DNA of 64,000 nt from Roseomonas gilardii (GTDB lineage Bacteria > Pseudomonadota > Alphaproteobacteria > Acetobacterales > Acetobacteraceae), in assembly GCF_001941945.1 (NCBI RefSeq), contig NZ_CP015583.1, positions 4,116,501 through 4,180,500 on the forward strand, written 5' to 3'. Under the pieces are notes generated by a model. That model did not search any database and had not been told where the DNA came from. It saw nothing but the letters and a program-made list of their open reading frames with translations. This document shows, piece by piece, positions 36,621 through 44,894 of this stretch. A program made the position numbers and the translations under genes. How positions within the stretch are numbered: the first letter of the stretch is position 1; the number at the start of each line of letters is the position of its first letter.

Positions 36621-38320
36621 TGCCTGAACGGCACCTCGTCCTGGAACGCTGGGTGCTGGAGCGCTGGCGCCGCCGGCCCCTGCTCATCTGGAGCACCAGC
36701 CTGCTGCTCGTCGCGGCCGGGCTTGGGCTGCGGCTGGCGCTGGACGGCGTCATGACGCCGGGCAGCTATCCGCTCGTCACCTTCCTGCCGGCGGTGCTGA
36801 TCGCCGCCATGATGGGTGGCTTCTGGCCCGGCATGGTGGCAACGGTGCTGTCTTCCCTGGCATCCTGGTTCTTCCTTCTGGAACCGGCGGGCCGTTTCAG
36901 CACCCTGGATGCCGAGCATCTGCTGGGACTGGTGCTCTTCTTCACCATCTCCCTGCTGAACAGCGTCCTCGCGGAGCTGCTGCACCAGAGCCTGAGAACC
37001 GCGCAGGCGGCACGCCGGAAGGCCGAGATGCTGGCGGCGGAGATGGAGCGCCGCGTGGCCGAGCGCACGCTGGCCCTGGAGGCGGAGCAGCAGGACAGGC
37101 GACGCGCCGAGGAGGCGCTCGCCCAGGTGCGGCACATGGAATCCCTGGGCCGGCTGACCGGGGGGATCGCGCACGACTTCAACAACCTGCTGACCGTGGT
37201 GATCGGCCAGGCGGACCGGATCATCGCCGCGACGCCCGACGAACGGCTGCGCGGCATGGCGAGGCTGGCCCGCCGGGCGGCCGAGCGCGGGGCGGATCTG
37301 ACGCGCCAGCTCCTGGCCTTCTCGCGCCGGCAGGTGCTGCGGCCACGTGCCCTCGACATGGCGCATGTCCTGCCGCCGCTGCGGGAACTGATCGCCCGCA
37401 CCATCGGCGAGACCATCACGGTGACGGCGGAAGCGGCGCCGGGCCTGTGGATGGTGCGGGCCGACCCGGCGCAGTTCGAGAGCGCGATCCTGAACCTCGC
37501 CATCAATGCACGCGATGCCATGCCGGCGGGCGGCTCGCTGCGGCTGCGGGCCGCCAATCTGCCGCTCTCCGCGTCCCAGGCGCGGGAGCTCCGGCTGGAG
37601 GCTGGCAACTACGTGGCGCTGCAGGTGACGGATACGGGGCAGGGCATGGACGCGACGACCCTCGCCCATGCCTTCGAGCCCTTCTTCACCACCAAGCCGG
37701 TCGGAAGCGGCAGCGGCCTCGGCCTGGCGCAGACCTATGGCTTCGTGCGCCAGTCCGGCGGCTCGATCACCGTGGAAAGCCTGCCCGGACGCGGCACCAG
37801 CCTGACCCTCTACCTGCCGCGCGCGGACGGGACGGAAGCGGCGGAACCGGCGGCCGGCCCGGAGGAGAACGGCCCCTCCCCTTCCGCCGGGACCGATGCC
37901 TCCCCCCACCCCCCGCGCGGCGGGCGCACCGTGCTGCTGGTCGAGGACCAGCCGGACCTGCGCCGGATGATGGAGGAAACCCTGCGCGAGGCCGGGTGGC
38001 GGGTGCAGGCGGCCGCCGATGGCGCCGGGGCGCTGGAAGCCCTGCGGACCTTCCTCCCCGACCTGCTGCTGACCGATGTGGCCCTGCCCGGCGGCGTCAG
38101 CGGGACCGAGCTGGGGCGCTATCTCTGCGGCCGCCATCCGGGCGCGCGGGTGCTGCTGATGTCGGGCCTGCAGGACCGTGACGTGGAAGGCACGGGCTTC
38201 CCCTTCCTCGGGAAGCCTTTCGGCCGGGAGGAACTACTCAGGGTTGTTTCTATTGTCTTGAATGACGCATTGCGGGAAACTCCGGCCAATGGGGATTTCT
38301 CTGCCACGAGAGCCGATTGA
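36620..38320 (+). CDS. Hybrid sensor histidine kinase with DUF4118 membrane domain and receiver domain
   Basis: A 566-residue signalling protein. Residues ~20-120 hold four membrane helices of the KdpD-like DUF4118 type. A coiled-coil linker follows (AEMERRVAERTLALEAEQQD), then the phospho-acceptor box LGRLTGGIAHDFNNLLTVVI (His near 184), the N box LNLAINARDAMPAGG, the G boxes DTGQGMD and GSGSGLGLAQTYGFV, and a C-terminal receiver domain with VLLVEDQPDLRRMM and the phosphorylatable Asp in LLTDVALPG near 485. The input signal is unknown and no separate response regulator is adjacent. Overlap with hemE suggests translational coupling. Confidence 0.93.
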   Translation: MPERHLVLERWVLERWRRRPLLIWSTSLLLVAAGLGLRLALDGVMTPGSYPLVTFLPAVLIAAMMGGFWPGMVATVLSSLASWFFLLEPAGRFSTLDAEHLLGLVLFFTISLLNSVLAELLHQSLRTAQAARRKAEMLAAEMERRVAERTLALEAEQQDRRRAEEALAQVRHMESLGRLTGGIAHDFNNLLTVVIGQADRIIAATPDERLRGMARLARRAAERGADLTRQLLAFSRRQVLRPRALDMAHVLPPLRELIARTIGETITVTAEAAPGLWMVRADPAQFESAILNLAINARDAMPAGGSLRLRAANLPLSASQARELRLEAGNYVALQVTDTGQGMDATTLAHAFEPFFTTKPVGSGSGLGLAQTYGFVRQSGGSITVESLPGRGTSLTLYLPRADGTEAAEPAAGPEENGPSPSAGTDASPHPPRGGRTVLLVEDQPDLRRMMEETLREAGWRVQAAADGAGALEALRTFLPDLLLTDVALPGGVSGTELGRYLCGRHPGARVLLMSGLQDRDVEGTGFPFLGKPFGREELLRVVSIVLNDALRETPANGDFSATRAD

Positions 38321-38354
38321 CCGTCCTGGCGGCGTGGATGACATCCTCGTCGCC

Positions 38355-39392
38355 ATGCGCAACGCCCTGCTCCTTTCCCTGGCGGGAATGGCCCTCCTGC
38401 TGGCTCCCGCCGCCGCCCAGACGGGCCCCCAGTCCGCCGCTCAGCCGGCCGAAACCGGCTCCCCCTTCCGCATCCTCAACCGGACCGGAACGGAGGCCAC
38501 GCAGCTCTTCGCCGTACGCTCCGGCCGCTCCGACTGGGGCGGAAACCTGCTGAAAGGCCCCCTGGCGCCCGAGGCCGCCTATACGCTGCGCCCCGCCGCC
38601 GCCGCGGGTTGCCGCTTCGACATCCGGCTCGTGGCAGCCGATGGCCGGGAGGCGGTCCAGCGTGGCCAGGACATCTGCGGCGGCGACCGCACCGTCACCC
38701 TGTCCGGCCTCGCCAGACCCGCCGCCCCGACCCCGCCCGAGGCACAGCCGAAGCCCGGCGCGCGGGCTTCCTCCGGCACCGGCTTCCTGGTGGCGCGGGA
38801 GCGGGTGATGACCAACCGCCATGTCATCAACGGCTGCGACCGCGTGCTGGTCCGTGCACCCGATGGCCGCAACTTCGCCGCGGTGCCGCCGGCCAAGGTG
38901 GATGCGAAGCTCGACCTCGCGCTGGTCGCCGTGCCGGGGCTGGACGGCCCCCCCATCCGCTTCCGCACGGAGCCGGTGCGGCGGGGGGATGGCGTCGTCG
39001 CCTATGGCTTCCCCCTGACCGGCCTGCTGTCTTCCGACCCCAAGCTGACGCGCGGCGAGGTCAACGGGCTGAACGGCCTGGGCAACGACCCGAACCAGTT
39101 CCAGATCAGCGCGCCGGTGCAGCCGGGCAATTCCGGCGGGCCCCTGCTGGACATGCGGGGCGAGCTGCTGGGCGTCGTCGTCTCCAAGCTGAATGCCGAG
39201 GCCGTGGCCAAGCGCACCGGCGACATCGCGCAGAACATCAACTTCGCCGTGAAGGGAGAGCGGGCCGCCGCCTTCCTCCAGGCCTCCGGCATCGAGCCCC
39301 TGCGTGGCGAGGGCGGCCCCGACCGCGGCGTCGCGGATGTGGGCGAGATCGCCAACCGTTCCACCGTCTTCATCCGCTGCGAGAAAGGCTAG
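38355..39392 (+). CDS. Exported trypsin-like serine protease
   Basis: A 345-residue S1C-type protease without a PDZ domain. The N-terminus MRNALLLSLAGMALLLAPAA ends in an AxA-Q cleavage site (AAAQ). An 80-residue N-terminal domain with two Cys (CRFDIR, DICGGD) precedes the protease. The triad is His in VMTNRHVIN (near 155), Asp in KLDLALVAV (near 186) and Ser in PVQPGNSGGPLLD (near 259). ATG 38355 gives a clean signal peptide. Its upstream end overlaps no gene (34 bp after the kinase stop). Substrate unknown; a periplasmic quality-control role is a family-level guess. Confidence 0.9.
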   Translation: MRNALLLSLAGMALLLAPAAAQTGPQSAAQPAETGSPFRILNRTGTEATQLFAVRSGRSDWGGNLLKGPLAPEAAYTLRPAAAAGCRFDIRLVAADGREAVQRGQDICGGDRTVTLSGLARPAAPTPPEAQPKPGARASSGTGFLVARERVMTNRHVINGCDRVLVRAPDGRNFAAVPPAKVDAKLDLALVAVPGLDGPPIRFRTEPVRRGDGVVAYGFPLTGLLSSDPKLTRGEVNGLNGLGNDPNQFQISAPVQPGNSGGPLLDMRGELLGVVVSKLNAEAVAKRTGDIAQNINFAVKGERAAAFLQASGIEPLRGEGGPDRGVADVGEIANRSTVFIRCEKG

Positions 39393-39399
39393 AGGCAAG

Positions 39400-40392
39400 A
39401 TGCCCCACGTGCTGATCATGCGTCCCATCCACGACGACGCCATCGCGCTGCTGGAAGCGGCGCCAGGCGTCACCGTGGAGGTCGTCCACAAGCTGACGAA
39501 GGAGGCCATGGACGCGGCGCTGCCGCGGGCCAACGGCATCATCGTCCGGACCAACGTGGTGGACAGGGCCATGGCGGCACAGGCGCCGGGCCTGCGGATC
39601 GTGGCGCGCCACGGCGTTGGCTACGACCTGATCGACATCCCCGGCATGACCGAGCGCGGCGTCGTCGTGACCATCACGCCCGAGGCCAATGCCGGCAGCG
39701 TGGCCGAGCACACGATGATGCTGATGCTCGCCTGCGCCCGCCGCACGGTGCAGTACGACGCCCGGGTGCGCGACCTGAACTGGGGCGTGGTGCCGGAACT
39801 ACCGACGCATGACATCGCCGGGCGCACCGTGCTGATCCTGGGCTTCGGCCGCATCGGCACCCGCGTGGCGCGGCTCTGCGCCGCCTTCGGCCTGAACGTC
39901 CTGGTCTACGATCCCTTCATCCCCGTCGGCACCATCCGGGGTTCCGGCTACGAGGCGGTGGTGGATCTCCGCGACGGGCTGGCCGCGGCGGATATCGTCA
40001 CGCTGCACTGTCCTTCCTCTGCCGAGACGCAGGGCCTGGTGAACGCGGACTTCCTCGGCGCCATGAAGCGCGGCGCCTTCTTCATCAACGCCGCGCGCGG
40101 CAAGCTGGTGGAGGAAGCGGCCCTGGCCGAAGCCCTGCGCAGCGGCCAGGTCGCCATGGCCGGCATCGACGTGCTCCATGACGAGCCCGTCTCGGCCACC
40201 AACCCGCTGCTGGACGCGCCGAACTGCATCTTCTCTCCCCACACCGCCGCCAGCAGCCAGGAAGGCACCCGCCGCATGGCCATGTCGGCGGCCCAGAGCG
40301 TCCTCGACTGCTTCAACAACCGCCTGCCCGCCGACGTCATCGTCAACCCCGAGGCCCGGCACCGTCGCCCGGCCCTGGCGGTCGCGGGCTGA
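39400..40392 (+). CDS. D-2-hydroxyacid dehydrogenase (phosphoglycerate-dehydrogenase-like)
   Basis: A 330-residue NAD-dependent dehydrogenase. The substrate domain includes NGIIVRTNVVDRAM and LRIVARHGVGYDLIDI; the cofactor loop is ILGFGRIGTRVARL; then INAARGKLVEEAALAEALR (catalytic Arg), GIDVLHDEPV (Glu) and FSPHTAASSQEGTRRMA (His). The composition fits the SerA/hydroxypyruvate-reductase branch without the C-terminal ACT domain, so it is more likely a 2-hydroxyacid dehydrogenase than a true serine-pathway SerA. It starts 7 bp after the protease stop. Repeat B1 begins right after its own stop. Confidence 0.93.
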   Translation: MPHVLIMRPIHDDAIALLEAAPGVTVEVVHKLTKEAMDAALPRANGIIVRTNVVDRAMAAQAPGLRIVARHGVGYDLIDIPGMTERGVVVTITPEANAGSVAEHTMMLMLACARRTVQYDARVRDLNWGVVPELPTHDIAGRTVLILGFGRIGTRVARLCAAFGLNVLVYDPFIPVGTIRGSGYEAVVDLRDGLAAADIVTLHCPSSAETQGLVNADFLGAMKRGAFFINAARGKLVEEAALAEALRSGQVAMAGIDVLHDEPVSATNPLLDAPNCIFSPHTAASSQEGTRRMAMSAAQSVLDCFNNRLPADVIVNPEARHRRPALAVAG

Positions 40393-40647
40393 GTGATCGG
40401 GCCATTGGACCGGGAGGCTCTGCCTCCCGGACCCTTTGCTGAAGAAGGGGCCGCTCAGGGGGATAGTATCCCCCCGAGACCCCGCCATGAGCGCTCCGCG
40501 AGGAGGGGGTGATGGCTGCCGGCGTGCCAATGGCGACCGCTGTCCCAATCCCCCTCCTCGCGGAGCGCTCATAGGGTTCCCAGGGACCAACGTCCCTGGG
40601 CGGGGTGTCCAGAGGGGCAGAGCCCCTCTGGCCCGCAGCCCGATCAC
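40393..40647. repeat. Intergenic hairpin-mosaic repeat, family B copy 1
   Basis: A 255-bp element filling the gap between two convergent stop codons. The ends GTGATCGGGC (40393-40402) and GCCCGATCAC (40638-40647) are perfect inverted repeats. Inside are a 9-bp stem with TCT loop (40410-40430), GGGGGATAGTATCCCCC (about 40458), a 23-bp perfect inverted repeat (arms 40487-40509 and 40550-40572, beginning ATGAGCGCTC) around a 40-bp spacer, CCCAGGGAC/GTCCCTGGG, and CCAGAGGGGC/GCCCCTCTGG. The right end contains the efeO stop codon. Confidence 0.85.
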
Positions 40648-41507
40648 CCCAGACCGAGCGTCCCGCGCAGGCGGGAGAGGTCCTCGGCCAGGGTGGTGAT
40701 GGGGGCCTGGAGGGCGTTGCGGTCGGCGGGGGTGAGCTTCTCGTAGTTCTCGAAGCCGCCATCCTTGGTGCGGTACTTGGCCAGGATGGCTTCCACCCGC
40801 TTGAAGTTGGCATCGACCTTGGACAGCAGGGCGGGGTCGGCCTTCTTCAGTTGCGGCGTCAGCAGCTCCACGATCTTGCGGGCGCCTTCGACATTGGCGT
40901 TGAAGTCCCACAGGTCGGTGCCGCTGTAGCGATCCTCCTCGCCGGAGATCTTGGTCGCGGCCACTTCCTCGATCAGCGCCGCGGCGCCACCCACCACCTT
41001 CTCCGGCGGGGTGGTCAGGCCGCGGATGCGGGTCTCCAGCTCCTGCACATCGGCGACCAGCTTGTCGGCGAAGGGCACGAGACCCTCGGTCGAGTTCTTC
41101 GCGAAGAGCCCGTATTCCAGGCGGTGGAAGCCGGTGAAGCCCGCATCCTTCTCGCCCTCGTCATGGTCGTCGGCGCGGGAATCGATGCTCTTGTCGAGAT
41201 CGTCGAAAAGCTCCGCGATCGGCTCGATGCGCTCGTAATGCACCCGCGTCGGCGCGTAGAGGCTGCGGGCCTTGGCGAGATCGCCAGCCTTGATCGCGTC
41301 GGCGAAGCTGCGCGTCTGCCGCACGAGCTGCCGCACCTCGCCCAGCACATAGATCTTGTACTGCGCGATCGGCTCGGCGAGGTCGAGCGGCGAGGCCGGT
41401 GCCGCCGCCTGGGCGAAGCGCGCCAGGCCGGGCACGGCCAGGGGCAGCACCAGCGCCGTGGCGGTGGCGAGAAGGCGGCGCCGGGTGAGATCGGCGATGG
41501 GGGGCAT
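40644..41507 (-). CDS. efeO: EfeO-type iron-uptake protein, imelysin/M75 domain only
   Basis: Periplasmic component of the EfeUOB ferrous-iron/heme-iron uptake system. The 287-residue protein has an N-terminal twin-Arg-like signal ([20 protein letters not shown]). It then has the M75 domain with [15 protein letters not shown] (the HxxE metal-binding motif), [13 protein letters not shown], and [19 protein letters not shown]. Usual EfeO has an N-terminal cupredoxin domain, which is absent here and instead appears on the EfeU protein two genes upstream. It is the last gene of the efe operon and its stop lies inside repeat B1. Confidence 0.92.
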   Translation of the reverse strand: MPPIADLTRRRLLATATALVLPLAVPGLARFAQAAAPASPLDLAEPIAQYKIYVLGEVRQLVRQTRSFADAIKAGDLAKARSLYAPTRVHYERIEPIAELFDDLDKSIDSRADDHDEGEKDAGFTGFHRLEYGLFAKNSTEGLVPFADKLVADVQELETRIRGLTTPPEKVVGGAAALIEEVAATKISGEEDRYSGTDLWDFNANVEGARKIVELLTPQLKKADPALLSKVDANFKRVEAILAKYRTKDGGFENYEKLTPADRNALQAPITTLAEDLSRLRGTLGLG

Positions 41508-41550
41508 GGGTCTGGCTTCCTCGTGCTGGATGAAGGTGGGTTTGGGGGCG

Positions 41551-42810
41551 TCAGGCGGCCTCGATCAGCCCTTGGCCGAGATACCGGCCGGGGGCCGGCA
41601 CGCCGGGCAGGGCGAAGAAGTACCCGCCGCCGGTGGGCTTGATGTACTCCTCCAGCGGTTCGCCGTTCAGGCGCTCTTGCACGGCGATGAAGCCGCGCCG
41701 GAGGTTGCGCTGGAAGCAGATGAAGAGCAGCCCCATGTCGAGCTGCCCGGCCCGCGTGACCCCCCGGTCATAGTTGAAGGGCCGTCGCAGGATCAGGCTG
41801 TCGGCGGTCTCGGGAGTGCGCGGATTGGCCAGCCGGATATGGGCGTCGAGGGGGATGCGCTTCCCCTCGGGATCGGCGACATAGTCCGGGATGTCGTGCT
41901 CCCGCTCCAGGCCGAGCGGCGCGCCCTCCCGCTTGTCGCGTCCGAAGATCTGTTGCTGTTCCTGCAACGGGGTGCGGTCCCAGCGCTCCACGAAGTTCCG
42001 GATGATCCGCACCACCTGATAGCTGCCGCCCCGGGCCCAGGCGGGCTCCCCATCCTCCGGCCCTACCCAGACATGGCGCTCCATCTGGGCCGCATCGGCG
42101 GGGGCGAGGTTGCTGGTGCCGTCCTTGAAGCCCAGCAGGTTGCGGGGCGTCTGGCGGGCGGCATGGCCACCGGCGGCGGGAGGCAGCGTGCCGTCGAGCC
42201 TCCAGCGCAGGCGCAGCAGATCCGGCGTCACCTTGATGATGTCGCGCAGGGCATGGATCGTGCTCTGGGGCGTATTGGCGCAGAACTGCAGCAGCAGGTC
42301 GCCATGGCACCAGTCGCGTTCCAGCGCATCGTTGGGGAAGCGGCGCATGGTTTCCAGATGCGCGGGCTTCCACGTCGCGAGGCCATAGCGCCCATCGAAG
42401 AGCGAAGCGCCCAGCGCCACGGTAACGGTCAGCCCGTCCGGAACGATTTCCGGCCCGAGGATACCGGAATCCGCTGGCGGGAAGCGCGGATCGGCCTCTG
42501 GCGGCGTGCCCCCGGCCATCAGGAAGGCGATCCTCTCGGTCAGCAGGCGAAAGAGACGGTCCAGCCCGGCACGGTCAGGTGCCAGCACGTCGAAGGCGGC
42601 GACCATGCCGGCGGCGGGCGGCGGGTTGAGGATGCCCGGCTGGTGCGGCCCGTGAAAGGCGATGGCCTGCCGTGCCTCGGCCGCGTCGCGCCCGGGCGGC
42701 TCCTGCATCAGCGGGGCTGCGACCACGGCGGAGGCAACCCCGGCACCGCCCGCCAGGCCCAACAGCAATCCGCGCCGCCCGGCGGCGAAGGGGCAGGAAT
42801 TCCGTGTCAT
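41551..42810 (-). CDS. efeB: Deferrochelatase/peroxidase EfeB (DyP type)
   Basis: Heme-containing dye-decolorising peroxidase of the Efe system, exported by Tat and active in the periplasm. The 419-residue protein has the twin-Arg signal [16 protein letters not shown], the DyP motif [13 protein letters not shown] (catalytic Asp), proximal-His region [17 protein letters not shown], and [18 protein letters not shown]-terminal [16 protein letters not shown] is typical of EfeB. ATG 42810 gives the correct Tat signal; upstream alternatives add residues without support. It lies 34 bp after the EfeU gene and 43 bp before efeO in one operon. Confidence 0.95.
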   Translation of the reverse strand: MTRNSCPFAAGRRGLLLGLAGGAGVASAVVAAPLMQEPPGRDAAEARQAIAFHGPHQPGILNPPPAAGMVAAFDVLAPDRAGLDRLFRLLTERIAFLMAGGTPPEADPRFPPADSGILGPEIVPDGLTVTVALGASLFDGRYGLATWKPAHLETMRRFPNDALERDWCHGDLLLQFCANTPQSTIHALRDIIKVTPDLLRLRWRLDGTLPPAAGGHAARQTPRNLLGFKDGTSNLAPADAAQMERHVWVGPEDGEPAWARGGSYQVVRIIRNFVERWDRTPLQEQQQIFGRDKREGAPLGLEREHDIPDYVADPEGKRIPLDAHIRLANPRTPETADSLILRRPFNYDRGVTRAGQLDMGLLFICFQRNLRRGFIAVQERLNGEPLEEYIKPTGGGYFFALPGVPAPGRYLGQGLIEAA

Positions 42811-42844
42811 GTCGGTCCCATCCGGTTTGCCTGGGAGAGGCATC

Positions 42845-44707
42845 TCAATGGGCCTCCAACTGCCGGCCCAGCCTGTCGAGATCCGTGGCCAGGGTGGCCA
42901 GGGCATTCCTGTCCCCTTTCTCCGACGCGGCGAGCGAGCGGTCGAGGCTGGACTGGAGGGCCGGGTCCAGACGGGTGGCGAGCGGCCGCAACAGGGAAAC
43001 GACGCGCCCCACACCATCCAGCGCGTCAGGCGTGATGGCGTCCGAACCTCGCAGCAGTTGCGTTGCGCCCTCCGCCATGGCCGCGGGGGTGATGCGGGCC
43101 TTGCCGATCCGGGCGGTCAGGCTCTCGCTGTCCGAGCGCAGCCGCGCCAGTGTTTCACGTGAGACATCGGAGCCGTCCGATCCGGCCTCGGGCAGAAAGG
43201 CCGACAACCGGGTCAGGCTATCGGTCACCGAGGTCAGGGTCTCCCGAGTTTCGGGCAGAAGCCGGAGCGCCGGCAGGAGCTGGTCGCGGGCCCGGCCCGC
43301 CTCGGCAATGAGCCGCTCAGCCCGCGCCGTGTCGCCCCGGTCCAGCGCCTCGTCCAGATCCTCCACGGCTTCCGTCAGAGCCATGGCCTGCAGGGTGACA
43401 TGGACCTTGTACTCGGCCATGGGGGCGAGCAGGTCACGAGGCTCCGGACGCCAGGGCGCTCCGGCGGCGGCAGGCAGAACGGTCAGCCTGCCGCGCGGAT
43501 TGCCGATGCGGCCACAGGTGATGGCATAGGTGCCGGGCTCCAGCCGCGCCGTCAGGCTTTGGGAAAGCCCGGGTGCGATGTTCTCCCGTTCCTCCAGCAC
43601 CATCACGCCATCCAGGATCTCCCATTCCAGGGCGCGGTCGCTGCGGTTGACGATGCGGAAGGCGGTCCGTCCGGCGGGCACGGTGAGTTCGCCCGGCTCG
43701 CAACCCCGGTCAGTGATGGCCACGGTGACGCTGCTCGCCTCCCCTGTCCCGGCCTCGCGGCGTTCCAGCCGCAGCGAAGCGGCACCCAGGCCCAGCACCG
43801 CCAGGACCAACAGGGCCATGAGGCCAAGCGCGGGCCTGAGCCGGGGCGGCGCCGGAGCCTCGCCGGCCGGCACGTCCTGACGCGCCGGCGAGGGAACGGC
43901 GGGGGCGCTAGCCACGGGCCGCAGGAAGAGCGGCAGCGTGACAGCAAGGAAGACCAGATAGACCAGCACCTCGCCCAGGGCCGGGCGGTCGCTGTAGCCG
44001 AAGATCCCCGCCAGCACGGAGCCCGCAACGCCATCGGCGGGCAGGACGTCGCTCAGGTCGAAGACCGTGGCCTGGAGCCCGTTCCACAGCCCTGCCTCAT
44101 GCAGCGCGCGCAGCGACCCCGCCAGAAGCCCGGCCGCCACCAGCAGGATCAGCACGCCGCTCCAGCGGAAAAAGCGCCGCAGGTCCAGCCGCAGCCCGCC
44201 CCAGGTGATGGCGGCGCCCACCGCGACGGCGAGCAGCAGGCCGGCCACCGCACCGATGGGCGCCGCCGGGCCGGGGCTCTGCCGCATGACGGCGAGCAGG
44301 AAAACCGCCGCCTCCAGCCCTTCCCGCGCCACGGCGAGGAAGACCATGGCCAGCAAAGCAAGGCCGCGCCTTTCCCCCATCAGCGCGGCATCGATGCGGT
44401 CCTGCATCTCCGCCTTCACCGACCGGGCAGCCCGCCTCATCCAGAAGACCATGGCGGTCAGCATGCCGACGGCCACCAGCCCCACCACGGCCTCGAAGAT
44501 CTCCTGCCCGCGCTGCGGGAACTCGGCGCTCAACACCTCCAGAGCGAGACCCGCCCCCAGGCTGACCAGCACCCCCGCCCCGATGCCGAGCCAGACCAGG
44601 GGCAGCCATTCCCGGCGCCCGGTACGGCCGAGATAGCCCGCGACCAGGCCGATGATCAGGGCGGCTTCCAGCCCTTCCCGGAACATGATGAGGAACGGAA
44701 CAAGCAT
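42845..44707 (-). CDS. efeU: EfeU/FTR1-family iron permease fused to a cupredoxin domain and an imelysin-like C-terminus
   Basis: Inner-membrane ferric-iron permease of 620 residues, more than twice a usual EfeU. FTR1 motifs REGLEAALIIGL (residues ~9) and REGLEAAVFLLA (near 124) are intact, with seven to eight helices up to about residue 310. Residues ~325-410 are a cupredoxin domain of the EfeO type: TDRGCEPGELTVPAGRTAF, LEWEILDGVMVLEERENIAP, and YAITCGRIGNPRGRL. The rest (from LLAPMAEYKVHVTLQAMALT) is helical and similar to a degenerate M75 domain without HxxE. Start is ATG 44707 (MLVPFLIMFREGLEAA). A Fur-like box lies upstream. Confidence 0.93.
   Translation of the reverse strand: MLVPFLIMFREGLEAALIIGLVAGYLGRTGRREWLPLVWLGIGAGVLVSLGAGLALEVLSAEFPQRGQEIFEAVVGLVAVGMLTAMVFWMRRAARSVKAEMQDRIDAALMGERRGLALLAMVFLAVAREGLEAAVFLLAVMRQSPGPAAPIGAVAGLLLAVAVGAAITWGGLRLDLRRFFRWSGVLILLVAAGLLAGSLRALHEAGLWNGLQATVFDLSDVLPADGVAGSVLAGIFGYSDRPALGEVLVYLVFLAVTLPLFLRPVASAPAVPSPARQDVPAGEAPAPPRLRPALGLMALLVLAVLGLGAASLRLERREAGTGEASSVTVAITDRGCEPGELTVPAGRTAFRIVNRSDRALEWEILDGVMVLEERENIAPGLSQSLTARLEPGTYAITCGRIGNPRGRLTVLPAAAGAPWRPEPRDLLAPMAEYKVHVTLQAMALTEAVEDLDEALDRGDTARAERLIAEAGRARDQLLPALRLLPETRETLTSVTDSLTRLSAFLPEAGSDGSDVSRETLARLRSDSESLTARIGKARITPAAMAEGATQLLRGSDAITPDALDGVGRVVSLLRPLATRLDPALQSSLDRSLAASEKGDRNALATLATDLDRLGRQLEAH
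43151..43166. promoter_or_regulatory. parS: parS-like ParB site, 15 of 16 match
   Basis: TGTTTCACGTGAGACA differs from the parS consensus TGTTTCACGTGAAACA at one position. It lies inside the efeU coding region where it encodes SRET of DVSRETLARL. The site is about 8 kb from the origin candidate. Only the near-perfect match supports it. Confidence 0.6.
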
Positions 44708-44832
44708 GATGGTGCAGTCGGGCCTGGCAGGATGAGATCGGTTGTCCGGCAAGGCAGGTGCCCCGCAAGCGCAGGCAGAAGCAAGGGGGGTTCAGGACCT
44801 GCCAAGCCCGGCAACGCCCAATTATGCCATCA

Positions 44833-44853
44833 TAAGAATGCAATTCATTATCA
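44833..44853. promoter_or_regulatory. Fur-like box upstream of the efe operon
   Basis: A 21-base stretch, starting TAAGAATGCAATTCATTATC, matches the 21-base Fur consensus (TGATAATG...CATTATCA) at 16 positions, and contains the palindrome GAAT-gca-ATTC. It is 126 bp before the efeU start in an AT-richer patch. Fur-dependent iron repression of efeUBO is inferred. Confidence 0.6.
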
Positions 44854-44894
44854 TGTATGGATTTTAATTTCGGCTTCCTCGGCAGATGCCGTCT

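Noticed and set aside
40487-40572. Family B arms and spacers as a CRISPR array
   Set aside because: The arms are inverted, not direct, repeats; there are just two arms per locus and no cas genes.
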